Below, piece after piece: positions 42,688 to 50,711 of a stretch of 64,000 nt of DNA; the first letter of the stretch is position 1, and the number at the start of each line of letters is the position of its first letter. The DNA lies in assembly GCF_001006785.1 (NCBI RefSeq), contig NZ_CDHO01000003.1, positions 434,001 through 498,000 of the forward strand. Reading direction: 5' to 3'. Below the pieces are notes generated by a model that was not told where the DNA came from, searched no databases, and saw only the letters and a program-made list of their open reading frames with translations. The translations under genes and the position numbers were made by a program. Source of the stretch: Hyphomicrobium_B sp001006785. GTDB lineage: Bacteria > Pseudomonadota > Alphaproteobacteria > Rhizobiales > Hyphomicrobiaceae.

Positions 42688-44148
42688 ATGATATTCCACC
42701 GCTTCGGGGCGGTTGTCGGCCTAATAATGGCCGCACTACTTTCGGTACCGGCTGCACATGCAGACCAGCAACAGCATATGGCGCAAAAGGCCGCCCCGGC
42801 CGCCGACGCGCCAGCCAAGAAAGAAAAGCCGAAATCCCACGAGGAAGAAAAAACAGATCCGACGCCCGGCGCCCACGCGCCTGTCGTATTCACCCTCCGC
42901 ACAGGCATCGCTGAAGGACGCATGGTCTACATCGGCGTCGGCGGCGACATCGACCACAAGATCAATCCCACGCTCGTCGTCCACGAAGGCGAAACCGTTC
43001 AGATCAACCTTGTGAACGGCGAAGGTGCGCAGCACGATGTCGTCGTTGATCAGTATGCGGCGCGATCGGCGATCGTTAACGGCAAGAACGCCAGCTCGAC
43101 CTTCTCGTTCGTCGCCAGCAAAGTCGGTGAATTCAATTATTATTGCTCGATCGCAGGCCATCGCCAAGCCGGCATGGAGGGCAATATTCAGGTCCTGCCG
43201 GGCAATCGCGCCGAGATGAAATCATCCGGAGCCGACATCACGCGCGACCCCGCCGATCTGCCAGGCCCGATCGGTCCGCGTCAGGCAAAGACCGTCCGCA
43301 TCGATCTCGAAACGGTCGAGGTCAAGGGACAGCTCGACGACAACACGACCTACACGTACTGGACGTTCAACGGCAAAGTCCCGGGTCCCTTCCTTCGCGT
43401 TCGCGTCGGTGACACGGTCGAGCTGCATCTCAAAAATCACAAAGACAGCTTGATGGTTCACTCCGTGGACTTCCACGGTGCAACCGGACCCGGCGGCGCA
43501 GCCGCATTCACGCAGACCGATCCCGGCGACGAGACCGTCGTGACGTTCAAGGCGCTGATCCCCGGCATCTATGTCTATCACTGCGCAACGCCGAGCGTGC
43601 CGACGCACATCACCAACGGCATGTACGGACTTCTGCTCGTTGAGCCGGAAGGTGGCCTGCCGCAGGTCGACCGCGAATTCTACGTCATGCAAGGCGAGGT
43701 CTACACGGTCAAATCGTTCGGCACTGCCGGCGAGCAGGAAATGGACTACGAAAAGCTGATCAACGAAAAGCCGGAATACTTCCTCTTCAACGGCTCGGTC
43801 GGTTCGCTTACGCGTAGCCATCCGCTTTATGCCAGCGTCGGCGAAACCGTGCGCATCTACTTCGGCGTCGGCGGACCGAACTTCACATCGTCGTTCCACG
43901 TCATCGGTGAAATCTTCGACCACGTCTATTCCCTCGGAAGCGTTGTTTCGCCCCCGCTGATCGGCGTGCAGACGGTTTCGGTTCCTCCGGGTGGCGCCAC
44001 GATCGTCGACTTCAAGCTCGATCGCGCCGGGCGCTACATCCTGGTCGATCATGCCCTCTCTCGCCTGGAGCATGGCCTTGTCGGCTTCCTGAATGTCGAC
44101 GGTCCGAAGAACGACTCGATCATGCATGAGGGACCTGCGAAGCAGTAG
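42688..44148 (+). CDS. nirK: copper nitrite reductase with N-terminal cupredoxin domain
   Basis: Reduces nitrite to NO in the periplasm. The 486-residue product has a signal peptide, a charged linker, an extra N-terminal cupredoxin (about 60-175; type 1 copper ligands His116, Cys153, His158, Met163) and the two-domain NirK core. Core type 1 ligands are His258, Cys299, His307 and Met312; type 2 ligands are His263, His298 and His455; catalytic Asp261 and His404 are present. This domain order is the form known from Hyphomicrobium denitrificans, where the extra domain may aid electron entry. It ends in a bidirectional terminator shared with nnrS. Confidence 0.97.
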   Translation: MIFHRFGAVVGLIMAALLSVPAAHADQQQHMAQKAAPAADAPAKKEKPKSHEEEKTDPTPGAHAPVVFTLRTGIAEGRMVYIGVGGDIDHKINPTLVVHEGETVQINLVNGEGAQHDVVVDQYAARSAIVNGKNASSTFSFVASKVGEFNYYCSIAGHRQAGMEGNIQVLPGNRAEMKSSGADITRDPADLPGPIGPRQAKTVRIDLETVEVKGQLDDNTTYTYWTFNGKVPGPFLRVRVGDTVELHLKNHKDSLMVHSVDFHGATGPGGAAAFTQTDPGDETVVTFKALIPGIYVYHCATPSVPTHITNGMYGLLLVEPEGGLPQVDREFYVMQGEVYTVKSFGTAGEQEMDYEKLINEKPEYFLFNGSVGSLTRSHPLYASVGETVRIYFGVGGPNFTSSFHVIGEIFDHVYSLGSVVSPPLIGVQTVSVPPGGATIVDFKLDRAGRYILVDHALSRLEHGLVGFLNVDGPKNDSIMHEGPAKQ

Positions 44149-44171
44149 CGTCGCGTAGAGTCCAAAGCGTA

Positions 44172-44210
44172 ACGGAGGCCTCAGCGTTGACCTGAGGCCT
44201 CCGTATTTAT
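44172..44210. terminator. bidirectional terminator between nirK and nnrS
   Basis: ACGGAGGCCTCA pairs perfectly with TGAGGCCTCCGT (12 bp) around a 9-base loop, followed by TATTTATTT; the nnrS stop lies at its right flank. Confidence 0.8.
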
Positions 44211-45394
44211 TTGCGGGAACCGGACGGCCGAAGCAGCAGCTTCCGGAACGCGAAAAGAAAGAGCGCGAAAGCTGCGATCCAACTGCATCCGGAAATAGGC
44301 AGCCACGCGTGTCTTGAATCTGCCGTCGCCTCCGCAACGATGCGCGCCGGAGCCGCGAGAGCCGCGCAGGCGAGAGACAGCAACAGAGACGCTGAGACCG
44401 CGAACGGCGTACGCGCGTGACGCCGGATCATGCTGGCCATGACGGCGATGCCCATCAACCCGATCACTCCGATACCCCAGGCATGAAGCGCTGCGGCTTG
44501 GCTCACGGCCGACGGCCAAAAGACGGCCGCGGCGTGAAGCGCGAAGCCGATGGGTATCCAGCTATAGCCAACGTGCAAAGCAAGTATCGGCGCCGAACGT
44601 GCAGCCCGCCATCCCTGCCAGCGAACCAAGCGTCCCGCTTGAGCGAAGCAAGCGAGCCACGAAGCCAGCGCGCTGACCTCGGCCTCAGGCGCAACCGCCC
44701 AGACCAGAAGCGCACCTATGACCGCAACGGCGGCAGTCGGCTCCAACCAATTGCCGCGAACCTTTATCGCCGCTTGTCCTCTCGCCTCTAACCAAGCTGC
44801 GGTAAGCGCCGGCACGATGCGTCCGCCCAACACAACGACGAGAGCGAGCACACTCGCCAGCCCGAGACGCAGCGCCGTCACACTCTCCGGATACAGCGAT
44901 TGAAATCCTGTCACCGCGGCGAACGCAGCAAGAAGCAGCACGACCTTGATCTCGCGCCATGCACGACCCGCGATGACTTGCCGGGCAGCGATGAGGCTCA
45001 AAGCGACTATGAACAAGAAAGAGATAGCCGGAACCAGCGCGCTTCCATGAATGCTTTCCGCCGACACGACGTGCGCGACGCGCCCCGCAAGCCAAAGACC
45101 TGCGAGCGCTAACACCAACCTCGAGCTCGCCGGTGCACATCGCGTCCAGCGCGGCAATGCCGTGAGCACAAAGCCGGCGAGAACCGCCGGCATCATTCCA
45201 AGAAGAAGTTCGTCCCGATGCCAGACCGCCAGCGGCACGCCGGCAACGTCGCTTGCCGCGTAGCCGAGAAGCCTCGGGAGCCACGGCGCAATCGCCGCAA
45301 TCGCATCGAGGGCAGCGAAGACAAAGAAAATGCGGAACGGCGGCACGGCGTACGCCTCGGCACACAAGAAGCGCACCGGGCGCACGCGATACAT
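44207..45394 (-). CDS. nnrS: NnrS family heme-copper membrane protein
   Basis: About 395 residues with some twelve hydrophobic segments. NnrS proteins protect against nitrosative stress during denitrification. Family marks visible: AEAYAVPPFRIFF at the N-terminus, the WHRDELLLGM histidine region, GFVLTALPRW, GRIVPALT, and HVGYSWIPIGFALHA near residue 275. ATG 45394 fits AAGG upstream; ATG 45397 is one codon earlier. It follows a 60-codon gene by 17-20 bp and is convergent with nirK. Confidence 0.93.
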   Translation of the reverse strand: MYRVRPVRFLCAEAYAVPPFRIFFVFAALDAIAAIAPWLPRLLGYAASDVAGVPLAVWHRDELLLGMMPAVLAGFVLTALPRWTRCAPASSRLVLALAGLWLAGRVAHVVSAESIHGSALVPAISFLFIVALSLIAARQVIAGRAWREIKVVLLLAAFAAVTGFQSLYPESVTALRLGLASVLALVVVLGGRIVPALTAAWLEARGQAAIKVRGNWLEPTAAVAVIGALLVWAVAPEAEVSALASWLACFAQAGRLVRWQGWRAARSAPILALHVGYSWIPIGFALHAAAVFWPSAVSQAAALHAWGIGVIGLMGIAVMASMIRRHARTPFAVSASLLLSLACAALAAPARIVAEATADSRHAWLPISGCSWIAAFALFLFAFRKLLLRPSGSRK

Positions 45395-45413
45395 CATGCC
45401 TTATGCGAAGACG

Positions 45414-45596
45414 CTAAGCCGCGGCCTTGGAGCGTTCCTCTTCGCGCACACGCCCGAACGCTTGCGCCAAGCGCTGGATCATGTCCTGGCGATCGGCCAG
45501 CGGCACGCCAAGCCGTGCCAGTGTCCCGATTTCTCCCTTCAGATCGTGGAGGAAAACGTCCCGCACGATGATCTGAGCGCGCTCTTGATCGGTCAT
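45414..45596 (-). CDS. small helical protein upstream of nnrS
   Basis: 60 residues, predicted mostly helical and charged (VRDVFLHDLKGEIGTLARLG, then DRQDMIQRLAQAFGRVREEE). Family not recognised. GAGGA lies five bases before the ATG and nnrS follows within 20 bp, so it is probably co-transcribed and involved in the same response. Confidence 0.7.
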   Translation of the reverse strand: MTDQERAQIIVRDVFLHDLKGEIGTLARLGVPLADRQDMIQRLAQAFGRVREEERSKAAA

Positions 45597-45732
45597 AGGT
45601 TCCTCGTGTGTGGAGACTGCCAGGCGACTTCACGCACACTCGCGACGCGCGGCAAAATCGCCGCGATCGGCCCGCATCAAAGACCGGGTGATCGCACGCC
45701 TGCAAATCTACCCCGTTTCCAATCGATTCTGA

Positions 45733-45746
45733 TTATCCGATATCAA
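45733..45746 (-). promoter_or_regulatory. candidate FNR-type box upstream of the nnrS unit
   Basis: On the minus strand TTGATATCGGATAA: a perfect TTGAT half and a degenerate second half (TAA instead of CAA). A TAGATT -10-like hexamer lies at the expected distance toward nnrS. Confidence 0.35.
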
Positions 45747-45887
45747 CTGCGCCGGAACGCATCAGCGCATGCAAACAGGTTGACGCAGCACCGAACTCCG
45801 GATTTACGTCGGCGGCTGCGAGGGACCGGCACTGCGCACTGCGCGATCTGACGCCGGTTGAGGAACTCATTTCAGAGACGGGCAAGC

Positions 45888-46961
45888 ATGACAGCGTCGT
45901 TGACGGCCAGAATCCCGACTTTCGATCTCATCCCACCGCAGGGCCTTTGGACGATGATCGACCGGATGGCGGCAGCAGGCGCCATCCTCATGCTCAGCAC
46001 GATCATGCTTTCATCATCGTTCACGGGCGACCGCGACAACGACTCCGCTGGGAACGCTGCCGTACCGGCCACTGCCTCATCGTGGTTCAACTCCAGGGAA
46101 ACCGTCGCAAGCGGATATCTCAGCGCGCCGTACTACCATCAGAGCGACGTGCATATTCAAAGGCCGGACGGAACGGATCTCACGCTCAAGAACATGAGCT
46201 GGGACGGCGACACCTTTTACTTCCCCATCGATGGCGGAGCCCGCGTCATCCGCTGGGCCGGTTCGTTTGGAACCATGATCGATTTCATGCACAGCAAAGC
46301 CATCGCCCGCCTCGGCAAAGGTGCGCATGGACGCAAGATCAAGAATGGCGTTGTCCAGGACGTGGAGACCACCGGTACACTCAAAGGCGCGCCCGCTCCT
46401 TCGCCGTTGCATTTGACGGATCTGTTCGATCGTCTGGAATTCACGCACGGCCACAACGTTCTCTATGCCTCGGGTCTCGTGCGCCTCGCGCCGATCACAG
46501 CCAAGCTGCGCCCCTACTTCGGTATTGGACTTGGCGCCGCCGTGCCGCACGTCGAGGCATGGTTTGCCGGTGAGCCCCCCACGAAACGAACAAATGAGTA
46601 TCAGTATGCAGGCCCAGCAATTCAATTTCTCGCCGGGCTCGAATTACGCATCGGGCGCGGCTCCTATTACGTCGAATATAAATTCGTCTGGTCGGCGCTC
46701 GAAGCCGCGCTGACCGGCGGCAAATCATGGTCGCTGAAAGATTTGAAATCCGATTGGCTGCCGCGCTGGTTCGTCGAACCGTTCTCTGGCTTGACCGAAA
46801 TGCCCGGCGATCTTTGGCGGCAATTCACACGCTGGCGCACCGGCACGACGCCGCCCGAAGGTACGCTGCAAACGAGTCTGACATCGCACCAGATCGTCAT
46901 CGGCGGCGGTTATGTCTGGCCAAGCGCAAGCCCGGTATCCACAGGCCCCACTCCACATTAG
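45888..46961 (+). CDS. outer-membrane beta-barrel protein, LpxQ (lipid A oxidase)-like
   Basis: About 357 residues. After a hydrophobic N-terminal segment (AAGAILMLSTIMLSS) come patterns I associate with rhizobial LpxQ: SGYLSAPYYHQSDVHI, NMSWDGDTFYFPI, GTMIDFMHSKAIARLG, RLEFTHGHNVLYASG, LRPYFGIGLGAAVPHVE and YYVEYKFVW. LpxQ oxidises the proximal glucosamine of lipid A in the outer membrane using oxygen. Match strength cannot be tested here, and a general small beta-barrel is the alternative. ATG 45888 is preferred to the upstream TTG. Confidence 0.7.
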   Translation: MTASLTARIPTFDLIPPQGLWTMIDRMAAAGAILMLSTIMLSSSFTGDRDNDSAGNAAVPATASSWFNSRETVASGYLSAPYYHQSDVHIQRPDGTDLTLKNMSWDGDTFYFPIDGGARVIRWAGSFGTMIDFMHSKAIARLGKGAHGRKIKNGVVQDVETTGTLKGAPAPSPLHLTDLFDRLEFTHGHNVLYASGLVRLAPITAKLRPYFGIGLGAAVPHVEAWFAGEPPTKRTNEYQYAGPAIQFLAGLELRIGRGSYYVEYKFVWSALEAALTGGKSWSLKDLKSDWLPRWFVEPFSGLTEMPGDLWRQFTRWRTGTTPPEGTLQTSLTSHQIVIGGGYVWPSASPVSTGPTPH

Positions 46962-47079
46962 AGTCATTCTGAGATAGCATCAGAAGCCATTGATTTTCCG
47001 ACAAACGGAAGTTAGCATTTTCGGCGCGGCCGGCTTGTGAGCATCACGCGCGGCTGCATCGAACCGTCACGCGTGCAGC

Positions 47080-47093
47080 TTGACCTTCAACAA
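47080..47093 (+). promoter_or_regulatory. FNR-type box upstream of the copper-uptake pair
   Basis: TTGACCTTCAACAA, a TTG-N8-CAA match. CATAGA lies at about the -10 position if the box is centred at -41.5; the first gene starts at 47200. Confidence 0.5.
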
Positions 47094-47199
47094 GGCCAGA
47101 GCACACGCCGACGCATAGAAGTCGAGTAATACGCTGCCGGAATACGGGACCGGCAATGACGACAAAGGTTTCGTCGCGGAGACGAACACAGGGGCAGAC

Positions 47200-47613
47200 G
47201 TGACGCGCGCAGGGGGGAAAAGGCGCTCGACGTTCTCAGCAGCGATCGCGCTGCTGGGCGTGCTTTTCTATATCGCGCTCATCCCCAATCACTTTGTCTC
47301 CGAATTGCGGCAAACCCTCCGCGCTATCGATATCGGAAATCTCGCCGATCTCATTTGCCATACCGGCAAATCACACCATTCCGCCTCCACGCATTCCGCG
47401 CCGGAACAGGGCTCAAGCGGGCAGGACTCGACCGATTGTCCGTTCTGTAAAGGCTTGGCTGCGTTTCATCTCGCGATCACCGCGACGCCTCCGATCGTCC
47501 GCCCGACCAAGGATATCGGCCAGACCATCCGCGCCGCAACGATCGCGCTTCTCGCCATCGATTTCACGATCGATACGCGCAACCGTGATCCCCCTTCGCT
47601 GAACGCGCTCTGA
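47200..47613 (+). CDS. DUF2946-like membrane-anchored protein
   Basis: 137 residues, GTG start. One hydrophobic N-terminal segment (AIALLGVLFYIALIP), a histidine-rich middle (SHHSASTHS), the CPFCKGLAAFHLA motif and a second hydrophobic stretch. The CPxCxG motif with flanking histidines resembles DUF2946 proteins, which often lie beside copper genes. It comes 100 bp before a NosA/OprC-type receptor, which supports a role in copper handling (inference). Confidence 0.75.
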   Translation: MTRAGGKRRSTFSAAIALLGVLFYIALIPNHFVSELRQTLRAIDIGNLADLICHTGKSHHSASTHSAPEQGSSGQDSTDCPFCKGLAAFHLAITATPPIVRPTKDIGQTIRAATIALLAIDFTIDTRNRDPPSLNAL

Positions 47614-47713
47614 TCGCAGCGTCTCGCGATCACCTTCCACCATAAACCAGTGAAATCTGAATACCGGCGATTGGCTGCGCTTACGCATGCCTCGTCGACG
47701 GGGGAATCGTACC

Positions 47714-50071
47714 ATGTCCATCAATTTGAAAGCCCGGTTGCTGTGTGCAACCGCTGTGATGGCGATCACGCCACATGCCTTGAGTTCACGCTCGCTCGCT
47801 CAGGAAGCCGGAGTCAGTACCGAGTTGCCGGACGTCGTTGTTCAGCAGCAGGCGCATCAGCATCACCAGCACAACACCAAGGCGAAGAAACCCAAAGCCA
47901 AATCGGTCGCGAGCCAGAGCCCAGCACCAACGCCGTCAGTGTCAAACGAACCGCAGCACGCTTCGCACGAGCAATCGCACGCAGCATCGGAATTTGACAC
48001 AGGCACCGGCACACGCGGCCTCGCAGTGCCGCTCAGCAGCACGCGCATTTCCGGCAAGGCCATTCAGTCTCAGCTTCCCGGGACGAGCGACACCGCCCAG
48101 CTTCTGACGAAAGCTCCAGGCGTCAGCATCTTCCAGTCTGGCGGCATTTCGGGCCTACCCTCGATCAACGGACTGAACGACGACCGCGTCAAGATTTTGA
48201 TCAACGGCATGGCCGTGACATCGGCCTGCACCAACCACATGAACCCGCCGCTATCATACATCGACCCGTCGCAGGTCGCGGTTGCCGACGTCATCGCAGG
48301 CGTGACTCCCGTCAGCAAAGGCGGCGACAGCCTCGGCGGAACGATCGTCGTCGAATCCCTGCCTCCGCGCTTTGCCGACGTTGGCGACGGCGTGCGAACA
48401 TCGGGAAGCCTGTCGACATTCTACCGGAGCAACGGCGATAGCGTCAGCACCGCCGCGCACGCCGAAGCCGCGACGCAGAACGTCAGCTTGGGGTATTCCG
48501 GCGCCTGGAACAAAGCCAACGACTATTGGCGCGGAGACGACGGTCCGATCGTTCGCTCGACACTCTATGAAGCGCAGAATCACGCTGTGACGCTGGGCAT
48601 CAAGAACGGCGCCGATGTCTTCACGATGCAGGGGATCTACGCCCACATCCCCTACCAGGGCTATGTCAACCAACGCATGGACATGGTCGACAACACCGCC
48701 TGGCTCTTCAACGCGCGGTATCTGACGCATTTCGATTGGGGAATGCTCGACGTCCGAGCCTTCTATCAAAAGACCGACCACCGCATGGACATGCTCGCCG
48801 ACAAAAGCGGCAAGATGCCGATGAACTCCGAAGGCACGGATGCCGGCTATTCAATAAAGGCGGAAATTCCGCTGACGACGGCAGACGTTCTCCGCGTCGG
48901 CAACGAGTTCCATCGTGTGACGCTCGACGACTGGTGGCCGCCGGTCGCCGGCATGGAGCCGATGATGGGGCCGAACGACTTCATCAACATCAATAACGGC
49001 ACGCGCCAGCGCCTCGGAACGTTCGTCGAGTGGGAGCATCGCTGGGATAGCGCATGGAGCACGCTGCTCGGCGTCCGTAACGACATGGTGTGGATGGATA
49101 CCGGCGATGTCGCAGGCTACAGCATGATGTACGCCGCCGATGCCGCCGCCTTCAACGCACGCAATCACCAGAAGACGGACGCGAATTTCGACGTGACCGC
49201 GCTCGCGCGTTACCAGCCGACAGCGATCGAAACCTACGAATTCGGCTACGCCCGCAAGACGCGCTCGCCGAATTTCTATGAGCGCTATGCCTGGAGCACC
49301 GGCGACATGGCGGCCGACATGATCGGCTGGTATGGCGACGCCAACGGCTACGTCGGCAACCTCGACCTGAAACCCGAAGTCGCCAACACCTTCAGCGTGA
49401 CCGCAGGTTGGCACGATCATCAGCACCACGCGTGGGATATCAAGATCACGCCCTACTACACCTATGCGCAGGACTACATCGACGCCGATTACGTCAAGAC
49501 CCAGGGCGGAATGGGCATGGGTGGCGGAATGGGTGGTGGCGGCATGGGCGGCATGATGCCGTCCTCCGAGTTCGTGACACTGCGCTTTGCAAACCACGAC
49601 GCACAGTTGTACGGCGTCAACGTCTCCGGCAGCGTCGATCTCTGGAACAGCGAGAGGTTCGGCTTGTTCGGGCTCTCTGGGCTGATCGGCTACGTCAACG
49701 GCGAGAACCTCGACACCGGCAACACGCTCTATCACATGATGCCGATCAACGCGCAGATGACGCTCAATCATCAGCTCGGCAATTGGACGAATGCCGTCCA
49801 GGTGACGATGGTGAACGCCAAGACCGACGTCAACGAGCTGCGCAACGAACCGACGACGCCCGGATACGCGCTCGTCGATTTGCGATCGAGCTACCAGTGG
49901 GAAAACGTGCGGCTCGATCTCGGCATCAACAATCTGTTCGACAAGCTTTACTACGCGCCGCTCGGCGGCGTCGACTGGGCCGACTACAGTGCCGGAGGAC
50001 GCGTGGGTTTGATCTCGCCGGTTCCCGGTCAAGGCCGGTCATTCAATGCCGGCGTCACTGTTACGTTCTGA
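47714..50071 (+). CDS. TonB-dependent copper receptor, NosA/OprC type
   Basis: 785 residues: signal peptide, His-rich N-terminal stretch (HQHHQHNTKAKK), plug domain (QLLTKAPGVSIFQSGGISGLPSINGL) and a 22-strand-type barrel ending in aromatic VTVTF. The plug holds ACTNHMNPPLSYIDP (Cys172 region), the Cys-x3-Met/His-Met copper site pattern of OprC and NosA. A Met/Gly-rich loop (MGMGGGMGGG and on, about residue 603) is a second possible copper site. NosA was first found as a channel needed for copper supply to N2O reductase; here it lies beside NirK. ATG 47714 has GGGGGA upstream. Confidence 0.9.
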   Translation: MSINLKARLLCATAVMAITPHALSSRSLAQEAGVSTELPDVVVQQQAHQHHQHNTKAKKPKAKSVASQSPAPTPSVSNEPQHASHEQSHAASEFDTGTGTRGLAVPLSSTRISGKAIQSQLPGTSDTAQLLTKAPGVSIFQSGGISGLPSINGLNDDRVKILINGMAVTSACTNHMNPPLSYIDPSQVAVADVIAGVTPVSKGGDSLGGTIVVESLPPRFADVGDGVRTSGSLSTFYRSNGDSVSTAAHAEAATQNVSLGYSGAWNKANDYWRGDDGPIVRSTLYEAQNHAVTLGIKNGADVFTMQGIYAHIPYQGYVNQRMDMVDNTAWLFNARYLTHFDWGMLDVRAFYQKTDHRMDMLADKSGKMPMNSEGTDAGYSIKAEIPLTTADVLRVGNEFHRVTLDDWWPPVAGMEPMMGPNDFININNGTRQRLGTFVEWEHRWDSAWSTLLGVRNDMVWMDTGDVAGYSMMYAADAAAFNARNHQKTDANFDVTALARYQPTAIETYEFGYARKTRSPNFYERYAWSTGDMAADMIGWYGDANGYVGNLDLKPEVANTFSVTAGWHDHQHHAWDIKITPYYTYAQDYIDADYVKTQGGMGMGGGMGGGGMGGMMPSSEFVTLRFANHDAQLYGVNVSGSVDLWNSERFGLFGLSGLIGYVNGENLDTGNTLYHMMPINAQMTLNHQLGNWTNAVQVTMVNAKTDVNELRNEPTTPGYALVDLRSSYQWENVRLDLGINNLFDKLYYAPLGGVDWADYSAGGRVGLISPVPGQGRSFNAGVTVTF

Positions 50072-50128
50072 TTGCATCCGGAGGCTGGCGTCACATCGGC
50101 GCCGGCCTCGCGTCACCGGATCGTTCGG

Positions 50129-50581
50129 TCACCGCGCCAGCTTGTAGGCCGCGTGACAGCCGCTGCAGTTGTTGAGAATATCGGCGAGATCCGTCAGCAC
50201 CTCGGTGCGCGATGTTCCGCGCCCCGCCTTCCCCGCAAGCTTGTCGAACTTGTCATGCGTATCGAGGCTCATCATCGTGAACCCGACCGGCGCTTTGAGA
50301 CCGGTCATCGGATTAATGCCGCTCAGCATCTTGTTGCCCGAACGCGCCGCAATCTTCGGCACACGCGCCGTTTTGTTCTCTGCGAGAGCCGAGACGATAC
50401 TCTGGATCGTCTCCAGATACGTCCGCATGCCGGCGAGCAGTTCCTGCGCCTCTTCGCGGTTGAGCATCACCGCCTCGCGTTGGTCCCCCTTGCCGGTGGC
50501 GCGATCTTTCGCGACGACTGAACCCGCGACCATCATCGCGACGAGCGGCAACATGGCAGCGGCAGACCACGAGAAGCGCAT
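50129..50581 (-). CDS. cytochrome c' family protein
   Basis: 150 residues with a signal peptide (MRFSWSAAAMLPLVAMMVAG) and a helical body with a single C-terminal heme site CSGCHAAYK, the CxxCHxxY[KR] pattern of cytochrome c'. Such proteins bind NO in the periplasm and protect denitrifiers. It lies downstream of norD on the same strand, 130 bp away, with its own FNR-type box between. Confidence 0.88.
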   Translation of the reverse strand: MRFSWSAAAMLPLVAMMVAGSVVAKDRATGKGDQREAVMLNREEAQELLAGMRTYLETIQSIVSALAENKTARVPKIAARSGNKMLSGINPMTGLKAPVGFTMMSLDTHDKFDKLAGKAGRGTSRTEVLTDLADILNNCSGCHAAYKLAR

Positions 50582-50647
50582 AGTCCCTCAAGTATTGCGA
50601 ACCGACTCGAATGTAGTCCGAAGCTAGCGTCGCCGAAAACCGCCACG

Positions 50648-50661
50648 TTGATAAATGTCAC
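50648..50661 (-). promoter_or_regulatory. FNR/Dnr-type box upstream of cytochrome c'
   Basis: On the plus strand TTGATAAATGTCAC: TTGAT perfect, second half one base from GTCAA. Centred 73 bp before the cytochrome c' ATG; TAGCTT lies where the -10 is expected. Confidence 0.5.
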
Positions 50662-50711
50662 GCAGATGTGGCTGCACCGCTAGGCGACACAATGGGCTCG
50701 AGCCGTTCGCA

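Noticed and set aside
46989..47003. TTGATTTTCCGACAA upstream of the copper pair as an FNR box
   Set aside because: The half-sites are spaced by 5 rather than 4 bases; the site at 47080-47093 fits better.
48851..50032. A 393-codon minus-strand frame
   Set aside because: Antisense shadow of the TonB-dependent receptor.
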